From assembly GCA_949987565.1 (NCBI GenBank), contig OX465102.1, forward strand, positions 23,054,453-23,118,452: a stretch of 64,000 nt of DNA, written 5' to 3'. The notes beneath the pieces were generated by a model, which worked only from the letters and a program-made list of their open reading frames with translations, was not told the DNA's origin and made no database searches. A program made the translations under genes and the position numbers. This document shows positions 57,007 through 64,000 of the stretch, piece after piece (positions within the stretch are counted from its first letter, which is position 1; every line of letters starts with the position of its first letter). This stretch comes from Luidia sarsii (Eukaryota > Echinodermata > Asteroidea > Paxillosida > Luidiidae).

Positions 57007-60000
57007 ATGGCGAAGAACGGGAACCGCTACCCGGAAGGGGGCTGGGGCTGGTTCGTCGTGCTGGCTTGTTTCGTGAACGAGTTCATCGTTTTCGGTACCC
57101 TGAAGGCATTCGGGATTCTTCTAACCGCCATGAAATGTGATTTCCACACGGATTTGTGGATCCTGGGCTCTATTGGTACCCTTCACTTCTCGGTGCATTT
57201 CATTCTGAGTAAGTTATTTACTTTTTCTGTGTGCATTAACTAATTATCAATTTGCCTGGTGCATAGAAACAATTAACTTATTTGTCTTTTTAAAAACCCT
57301 TGGTGATATCCGATATGTAAAAATTCCTTGAAATTAGGATTTGGTGATTTTTATTACCAGTTAATTAATTATGTATTAATTGGCAGAGGGAGTAAATTTC
57401 TTCCTATACCTTTTACAGACCTCCCTGAAGTACCCTCCTATACCCAGTACTCCAGGGGTCGATTTCACCAAACTCGTCGTAACTTACGATCAATCGCAAG
57501 ACGACGAGCAATGCACATAAACCATACGGCTTAACACAACTTACGATGGGTTATCCATCGTAAGTTGAGTTACGATGCATCGTAAGGCTTTGTGAAATCC
57601 ACCCCAGTACTATTTATACACACCTTCGACATATGGGCATAATTATTGTAAAGGCCGTGGGCGACCATGCCAACACACACACAGTACCTGAAACTAACTG
57701 TTTAATTTCGCCTCAGGCATGGACACATCACCCTGGCCAGTCCAACCCCTTAAACGTAAACAAATACCAGCGGCTATGATCCTAGGAGGGCACGCCCGGA
57801 TTTTTGTTTTCTTATTGTTTTCCGTTTTTCTTCATTTCATGGTAATAATTATGGACAATCATTTTGACCAAGGGTATTTATAAAAAGTCCAATTCAACAT
57901 TAAATTGGAGATAAGGTAGTATTGTGCGCTTATATTCTCCCCAGCAGTGTAGATTTCACGTCCCCTTATAGCCCCTTCCACTATACTCCACTACACGTGT
58001 ACACATTTCCCAACGCCCATAGTCACTTGCCACACATTTCCGACACTGCAGTTAGTGCGAAACCATACTCGTCAATATGACTTGTACACAGCCAAAAAAA
58101 AATGGCAACGACCTTAGCCCCAGTTTGATTTCAGTGATTTCTCCAAAGAGTTCCAATATAGGCAGAGAGTGTGCATTACGGTTCACTTGACATCACGGGC
58201 ATTGAATGAACTGTAGGCCCTGAAATATTATTGTCAATAGCATCATTGTAAAATATATGCAAATTGGAGAAATTCAATAAGAAAACATATGAAATTCAAT
58301 AAAACACATATGAAATTCAATAAAAAAACATATGAAATTCAATAAAAATCATAGGAAATTCAGTAAAAACACAGGAAATTCAATAAAAAACACTGAAAAC
58401 ATGAAAAAAAATCATGAATGATTAATGAGCTATAATTAGACAAAACATTAATGTTTTCAAATGAAATTGTACACATAACTTATTTTCATTGCCAAATATC
58501 ATTTTAATCCATTAAAGAACGACCGCGATCTGAGATGGGCGGAATCCGCCCCCGGCTGTGAGATGGTCAAAATAGCCCGGCTCTTTGAGGGTTAACCCAC
58601 TGCCACGTATCGTCCTTTGAGCCACTCCCCCGACAATTACCTATAGCTTGGCCACAGTCGTTTGCCGTTCGCCAGATTATACGCGCAGAGCGCAAACAGT
58701 ACTCTGTTATTGGACTTGGCATCATAAGAAAATTACCCTTTTTTTCACAGAAAATGGCCAATTACAAAGCCCAAAGCAAGTCACTCAATGATGTGACCCA
58801 AACAAGATTTTTAATACAAAATCGCCCAAAGCAAGGCTGGAAAGCCACTGAAGGTTAAGGGTCACAGAAAGAAGTAGATAGAGAGGGACTCGAGAAGGCC
58901 GGAGATAGGAATTAACATTCCTTTTAAAAAGGACAAGCTTGTAGGCAGGGGAAAAGGAAGACCCAGGCAGGGAATTCCAGATAGAGGCAGGACGAGGGTA
59001 AAAGCCGTTCCGATACCTCTCCGTTCTACACTTTGGGACAAATCCAGTGTGCGGGTGAGATGAGGCAAACAGCCTGGTTGCTGTCTTAAAATCTCCTAAC
59101 TGGGGGAACCAGGTCGGCAAGAGCCGAGGGACGCCTTCCAAAGAGGAAATCGTAGGGATGAAAGACATCTGTCGATGTGTGGTATAGATGGGAAACAACA
59201 AGGATGTAAGTGGGAGGCAGACAGAATGCCGGGAGCGAATTCCACAGAGAGGTGGTACGTGTACGTGGGAGGAAAAAAGTACCATGGAGTATTTGCCTTT
59301 GAGTATTTGCCACATTGTATACGTGCAATGAGGAACAAACACATTCAGAGAAAAACCTAATTAATTCTCTGCTACGCTGTAGCGGCGGAAAATCAGATAA
59401 GTAGCAGCCAGGGATGATTTCAAAACGGCAAACTTGACGACCAGTGGGTTAATTGTTTGTTTGTATGTTTGTTTTCAAAGCGAAGCAGGCAGAAAAATGA
59501 AGAAAAAAAATCATCACTACAGCTGACAGGAAAAGGGGCACACACAAACACATGATTACAATTTTTAAAAAAGTCACTGACACCTTTTACGATTCGCCTT
59601 CTTACGGAAATCTCGGAGTCTAGCGAGTCAAAACAACTCTGCTCAGGAAGATTTTCTGGTTTTCGTCTCTTTCCCCCGCAACTGTAGGCCCCGCGGTAGC
59701 CCTCATTGCACGGAAATACGGCGGTCGTCCCGTGATCATGTGTGGAGGCGTATTGTACGGTGTGGGCCTCGTGCTCGGTTCCCTGACTTCCAGCGTGACA
59801 GTTTTAGCCTTATCGCTGGTGTTTCTGGCAGGTGAGTATAGCTCCCACGTTACTGAAGTAACCAAGAAAACCACAGCCTGGCAAGCTGCATTTTGGCGAC
59901 TCACATGGCACAGTGCGCCCCGCAATATCAACACCCTCCCAGTCCCGCTGTGGGCAATTCGTGTCGACCTCAGCTTCTATTTACGTTGAATGATGTAAGG

Positions 60001-63000
60001 CCTCTTGTCAAAAAGATCATCGGTTGGGATCCGATGATTTGACCCGTCCGATGTCGTTTCCACCGGATAGCCATCGTGTATTTTTCACCCCAGCGTCCAG
60101 TACAATCGGCTTTTAACCGGGGGAAATTGTATCGGTCGGATGAATTCAACCGGCCCTCAACCGATGATCTTTTTGACAAGAGACCTAACTGTAGCTATTC
60201 ACTAGGATCTACGAAGGTTCATAGGCCTACTTGCTACTTATATGGAAAAAATGCATCCACTCTGTGTGATCCCGATACTCTTCAGCCAGGTTTACAGCAA
60301 TTGATTGGTTTACAGCAATTGAATGAAGACGGGGCGTGATCCCTGAAATAAAAGGGAGCAAATGGTTAAATGCTTCTAACTTGCGTCCCAACCCCGGCAA
60401 AGACTTGTTAACTATTTGGGAAAGCCACAATCTAAGGGTTGGATAGCTCAGATGGTGAGAGTGATAGTACGTGAGACCAGAGGTCTCGGGCTCAGTTCCT
60501 GTATCAGTCAAAGCTTTCTTTGCCATTTTTCCCCCAAAAGTGTCACAATTTGTCTGTTATCTTTTGTCTGTTATCATTCATCAGTTGGACTAATAGTTGG
60601 ACTAATTTCATTTTCAAGAGGTTATCGTAAACGCAGTGGCTGTTGTTACGGCAGTCGTCCGTGTGGTTCCCTGACTTGATTGTATTTTGTCAGCATTGCA
60701 GGCTGGTTGAACCAGTCTATTAGCTGATAGACTGGTTCCAAGAGCTAAACATCCTGACAAATACTGTGAAGTCAGGGAACCACACGGACGACTACCGTAA
60801 CAACAGCCACTGCGTATCGTAAAGCGTACCTTTCAATATTGGCGGTCATTCTTCGAACAGGATCGGGAGCGGCCTGTGTCTCACAAGGGGCGCGAGGGGA
60901 GCTGGCCTTCTACTTTCACGACCGATACCCGCTGGCCATCTTTCTGGCGCTGACGGGAGACGCGATCGGCGTCATGATCTACGGTCCCATGGCGGGAGTC
61001 TTCATGGAGGCGTACGGCTGGCGCGGAGCCATGCTACTCTTGGGTGGGCTGGGATTCAATCTCGTCTGGGCCGGCGCCCTGGCCAGAAGACCGAGGATCG
61101 AGTACAAAGTTGTCCTCCGCGAGTGCACCCCGACCGACACTGACGAAGATTCCGGCGAGGCGCGGGCGGACAAGATCGCGGAGAGCAGCTGTCGACAGTC
61201 GTGGTTGGAGGCCTTTGGACTGGACATATTCTTCGACGGGGAATTTCTGCGTCTGACTGGGATGAAGATGTTCTACAACCTCTGCTTTGGCGGCCTCGTG
61301 GTGTACATGGTGCCCAACGCGGTGGCGCTGGGGCTGAGCCAGCGGGAGGCGTCCCTCCTGACCACGGCCTTCGGGCTGGGCAGCCTGCTCGGTCTGCTCC
61401 TCGGGGCCGTGGCGGCGGGGTTGGGCTCGCTGCACGCGGCCGTGGCGGTGGTCGGCAGCGCCACGGCCCTGCTCCTCGCCCAGGAGCCCGTCGTCCCGAC
61501 CAACTTCCCCGCCCAGATGGCGGTCACCGTCGGCCTCGGTACGGGGTTGCTCTTCGTGATGGAGTCCGTGTCCGTGCTGGCGAGGCGACTCCCCTTTGCG
61601 GACGAAACCTTCGTCGTCGTCACGGGCTGGATGTCTTTCTTCACGGGCATCGGCGCCTCGATTGGGGATGTATTATCCGGTTTGTCTCCATTTGTTACTC
61701 CCCATTGACAAAATAAAATAAATTTAGGATTAAGGAGTTAATGTGAAAATCAAGTAAGTCATCATATCTTTTGACCAAGAGTGGTTTTGATACCGAATAC
61801 AGGATTGTTACCGTCAGTAGCACTCTAAACATAATAATTAATTGTGGGTTTTCCCTACTCGAGGTGTATATTTTGTAAAGTAAGATACCTCTTTTTGTTC
61901 ATGCATGCATTTTAAAGATGAAGTCCAAGTGACTTAAACATGTAACGTAAGATACTTTACGATTGTCCCGGCCATGTTATATCTAAATAATAATGATAAA
62001 TGATTTTAATGTCATGGCCTTCTTAATTCAAGATCCTTTGGTGTCATACAGTACTAGTGTCTCTGGCATTAATTCAATTTTTTCTCTATCCTTCGGTGTC
62101 ATACAGTGTATCTGGCATTAATTCATTTTTTTCTCTATAACACACGAATCCAGCATGTCATTTTGGTTGTCAACAGTTACTACCAGTACTGAAAACCAAT
62201 TTCTCGTCGAAATGAAGCAACCTTCAGAGCCAAACTATTGGGTAGACAAAGATGACAATTCACAACACACCGTCTCACTAAAGGGTTGAATATCTTCCAT
62301 ATTCATTTGATTTTGAAAGAAAGGTGAACGAGACGTCTATCTCCGTACTAACGGCCTTCCCACATGATAACCGCTGGATAGCCAATCCAGCGGTTGCATA
62401 CATAGTTGCCTTCCAAGGAGTCAACTATGCTGATGGGAAGGAGGAATACGTCACTGTTGCTTTAATTCATCTATCTGCCAACGCAACGCAGGGACAGACA
62501 CTTGGCAACCCAATCAGTTTCTGCTCAGTATTTTCTGGACTGATCGCCACCCGATTACAACTGACATTCTTTAACTCAACTCCCAAAACTTAGGAGGGAC
62601 TGACGTTTCGATCCTATTATAGCAGGACCTTTCTGAAGGGCAGAATGACAAAAATAATACGAGATAGGAAGTGGAGAACAATAGGGACATGGATTGCAGA
62701 GAGAGGGTAGTTTGTACGGTGGAACCGAAGGAAAGAGCAGGGGGGTTGATAGATTATAGGTAGTAGGAGGGAATCACAGATAAAGAGTCAAAGAGTGAAG
62801 TTGGGGATTGAACCCTTAATATTTTTTTAGTAAACACGCAATGTGTCTATATTAATCCCCTGGATGTTTAAGTCATGTGTATAGATTGTCGAAGACGCGT
62901 TATCCCCGGCTTAAACGGACGTCACTACGATGATAAACTGATTATACGCCAGTGCCCACTTAACTAAAATAATAGAATGGGAGGGAGATTGAAGTGACAC

Positions 63001-63220
63001 CCAACACAACACGTGTGTCCACTTAACAAGTTTTGATAGCGGACTTGTGGCCGTAGACTCGCTCTTTAATATGATTTTAAATCTTTCCTCAACAGGTTGG
63101 ATCTATGACACTACGGAAAGTTTCCTGGGAACATTTCTGCTCTTCAGCGCTACAATGGTCGCCATTGTACTGTTGTCTGCTCTCGCGCTGATCCACAAGC
63201 CCAATGTGCAAAGGTCATAG
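57007..63220 (+). CDS. SLC16 (monocarboxylate transporter)-like protein B
   Basis: Exons 57007-57208, 59688-59831, 60861-61679 and 63096-63220 give 1290 bases (429 residues plus stop), all junctions phase 1, the same plan and total length as transporter A on the minus strand. Starts MAKNGNRYPEGGWGWFVV (EGGWGW motif in TM1). Exon 2 carries SPAVALIARKYGGRPV. Exon 3 carries LAFYFHDRYPLAIFLALTG (TM5 signature region), YGWRGAMLLLGG, then a charged loop (about residues 205-245) and the second six-helix half. Exon 4 opens GWIYDTTESF and ends HKPNVQRS. Exon 3 is strongly GC-rich at third positions (around 61300-61560), unlike the surrounding introns. Predicted 12-TM plasma-membrane carrier; substrate unknown. 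The start has G at -3 and +4. Introns hold MITEs, a LINE end and a Penelope end. Confidence 0.89.
57446..57613. mobile_element. MITE-like foldback in intron 1 of transporter B
   Basis: Ends carry AGTACTCCAGGGGTCGATTT and GTGAAATCCACCCCAGTACT, roughly complementary, with CGTAACTTACGATC-type inverted pieces inside. Confidence 0.6.
58258..58400. repeat. About 21-base minisatellite
   Basis: Six or so units of CATATGAAATTCAATAAAAA with small changes, in intron 1 of transporter B; part of the dispersed repeat also seen at 43020-43310. Confidence 0.7.
58592..59452. mobile_element. Possible TTAA-flanked piggyBac-type element carrying LINE DNA
   Basis: Left edge TTAACCCACTG and right edge CAGTGGGTTAA are complementary and flank about 860 bases. 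Inside are the LINE fragments at 58785-59345. The short inverted ends make this uncertain. Confidence 0.4.
58785..59345 (-). mobile_element. LINE 3' ends (two copies)
   Basis: Minus-strand frame with FASSHPHTGFVPKCRTERYR, ASIWNSLPGSSFSPAYK and LFKRNVNSYLRPSRVPLY, the C-terminal end of a non-LTR reverse transcriptase protein. A second, out-of-frame copy of the TTSLWNSLPAF segment lies just upstream (about 59200-59330). Confidence 0.68.
59998..60186. mobile_element. MITE in intron 2 of transporter B
   Basis: Inverted ends AGGCCTCTTGTCAAAAAGAT and ATCTTTTTGACAAGAGACCT, extended to about 28 bases, around a 130-base non-coding body. Confidence 0.72.
60434..60510 (+). repeat. tRNA-derived SINE head
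   Basis: GGATAGCTCAGATGGTGAGA looks like an A box and GGGCTCAGTTCC like a degenerate B box about 50 bases on. No full tRNA fold. In intron 2 of transporter B. Confidence 0.45.
60632..60814. repeat. 45-bp inverted repeat just before exon 3 of transporter B
   Basis: Arms 60632-60676 and 60770-60814 are complementary at 44 of 45 positions. A second hairpin (AACCAGTCTAT with ATAGACTGGTT) lies in the loop. It ends 46 bases before the exon 3 acceptor. Confidence 0.8.
62588..63070 (-). mobile_element. Penelope-like retroelement 3' end, copy 4 (diverged)
   Basis: Terminal unit at 62598 (GGACTGACGTTTCGATCC), purine-rich body and a decayed version of the RTIQPHGLN-encoding end. It ends about 25 bases before the last acceptor of transporter B. 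Confidence 0.62.
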
Positions 63221-63859
63221 GTCAGAGTCAACATTGAGCAAAAACAAGATTGCCGAATTCACAGTCTATCAGAAAAGGTTTAATCACTTATATTTTCTGT
63301 TGTGAAAGTAGAAATGGGCAACGACGGCTATCATATTTGGTTTAAATATACAAGACATGTTGTAGCGTTGGTTCATTTATTACTGTTTCTCAGTAGAATA
63401 TTAAGTGGTAATAATTTGAAGCAGAAGTCCAAGAGGTATTTTCCCTTTTTTCCCCTTCATAGTCGAACCTTCCAACCTTGCTAACTTCGACCACAACTCT
63501 TTGGCAACACATTATAAAATAAATACAGGTACACGTCAGTTAGGAGGACCAAGCAAGAGTGTAGAACTGGACATTCTTCTTTTCCGACAAATTGAAAACC
63601 CTGTACACGTACGTGGTTACCCAGAGCCTGAGTAGCTGGAGGCAATTTTGATACAGGAAATGGCATGCATTATTACCGGCACACTGCTTATGAATGACCG
63701 AGTCACTGGCACCCACCGGCGGAATAGAATTAACAGTGTTAACTTGATTTGGCTTCATCAAAAAGACTCTTAATGGGGGAAAACGTCAGCCCAGCAAATC
63801 ACTATGTTTACAGTTTGAGATCAGAAGATCCTCCGTTTAAATCTTGTACATAGGATCTT
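63221..63859. other. 3' flank of transporter B, no gene seen
   Basis: AAAATAAATAC near 63515 could serve as a poly(A) signal. Nothing else recognised. Confidence 0.4.
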
Positions 63860-63975
63860 AAAATTTAGTTGGCCTGACGTTTCGATCCTAGCAGGACCTT
63901 TCTCAAAGGCAGACTCTGCCTTTGAGAAAGGTCCTGCTAGGATCGAAACGTCAGGCCCACTAAATTTTCAGATTT
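63860..63975. repeat. Near-perfect palindrome of the Penelope-type terminal repeat
   Basis: Arms of about 50 bases with one or two mismatches, meeting at AAAGGCAGACTCTGCCTTT. Contains GACGTTTCGATCCTAGCAGG and, in the other arm, CCTGCTAGGATCGAAACGTC. Confidence 0.78.
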
Positions 63976-64000
63976 ACATTTTGGTAATTTTAGTCAGTAA

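Noticed and set aside
61034..61716. Long frames in other phases over exon 3 of transporter B.
   Set aside because: Repetitive Arg/Gly/Ala composition and no similarity; shadows of the coding frame.
62324..62593. 89-codon plus-strand frame in intron 3 of transporter B as a possible extra exon.
   Set aside because: It would not fit between TM11 and the GWIYD exon, which already join in phase; its end runs into the Penelope terminal repeat.
1..64000. CRISPR arrays, bacterial operons, ribosome binding sites and rho-independent terminators.
   Set aside because: Spliced genes, metazoan domain types and eukaryotic retroelements show this is animal nuclear DNA; the short tandem repeats lack a repeat-spacer pattern.

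Overview
This window is nuclear DNA of an invertebrate animal, most likely a marine deuterostome (echinoderm, hemichordate or cephalochordate; I cannot decide which). The genes are split by GT-AG introns of a few hundred bases to about 7 kb. Exons encode animal extracellular modules (F5/8 type C/discoidin, PAN/apple) and SLC16-type transporters. The intergenic and intronic DNA is full of eukaryotic retroelements (Ty3/gypsy, Penelope-like, LINE 3' ends), foldback elements and 5S rRNA-derived repeats. Nothing here is organised as bacterial operons.

Layout. (1) 1-13.4 kb, plus strand: two near-identical tandem copies, offset by about 9572 bases, of a secreted PAN/apple + F5/8C gene. The first copy is cut by the window edge and the second is complete (8894-11681). 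A broken F5/8C last exon lies between them on the minus strand (5836-5977). (2) 15-18.4 kb, plus: a related five-exon gene in which a 71-residue four-cysteine module of unknown family replaces the PAN domain. Its first intron holds a diverged copy of the 3' flank of the tandem pair. (3) 21.0-21.6 kb: three tandem 5S rRNA-like units. (4) 23.2-27.0 kb, minus: a four-exon monocarboxylate-transporter-like gene. (5) 31.1-51.0 kb, minus: two complete genes of the unknown-module + F5/8C type, with a dying third copy between them. A Ty3/gypsy element (31783-37579, flanked by AAAGT) sits in the last intron of the downstream gene. (6) 53.2-56.7 kb: a GC-rich, TATA/AATAAA-bearing segment, a Penelope remnant, a broken PAN exon on the minus strand, and a CpG-dense tract. 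(7) 57.0-63.2 kb, plus: a second transporter gene with the same exon plan and the same 1290-base coding length as the first.

How it fits together. The complete module + F5/8C genes share one exon plan: a 64-base signal-peptide exon, a 213-base module exon, then three F5/8C exons, with phase-1 junctions except the last. Each predicts a secreted protein of about 250 residues with one discoidin domain, the usual shape of a soluble lectin or adhesion protein. The two SLC16-like transporters are plasma-membrane 12-TM proteins. I see no direct functional link between the families; they are interleaved paralogue clusters shaped by tandem duplication, inversion and exon loss. Splice sites were inferred by eye from reading frame, phase and paralogue alignment; no transcript evidence was available.
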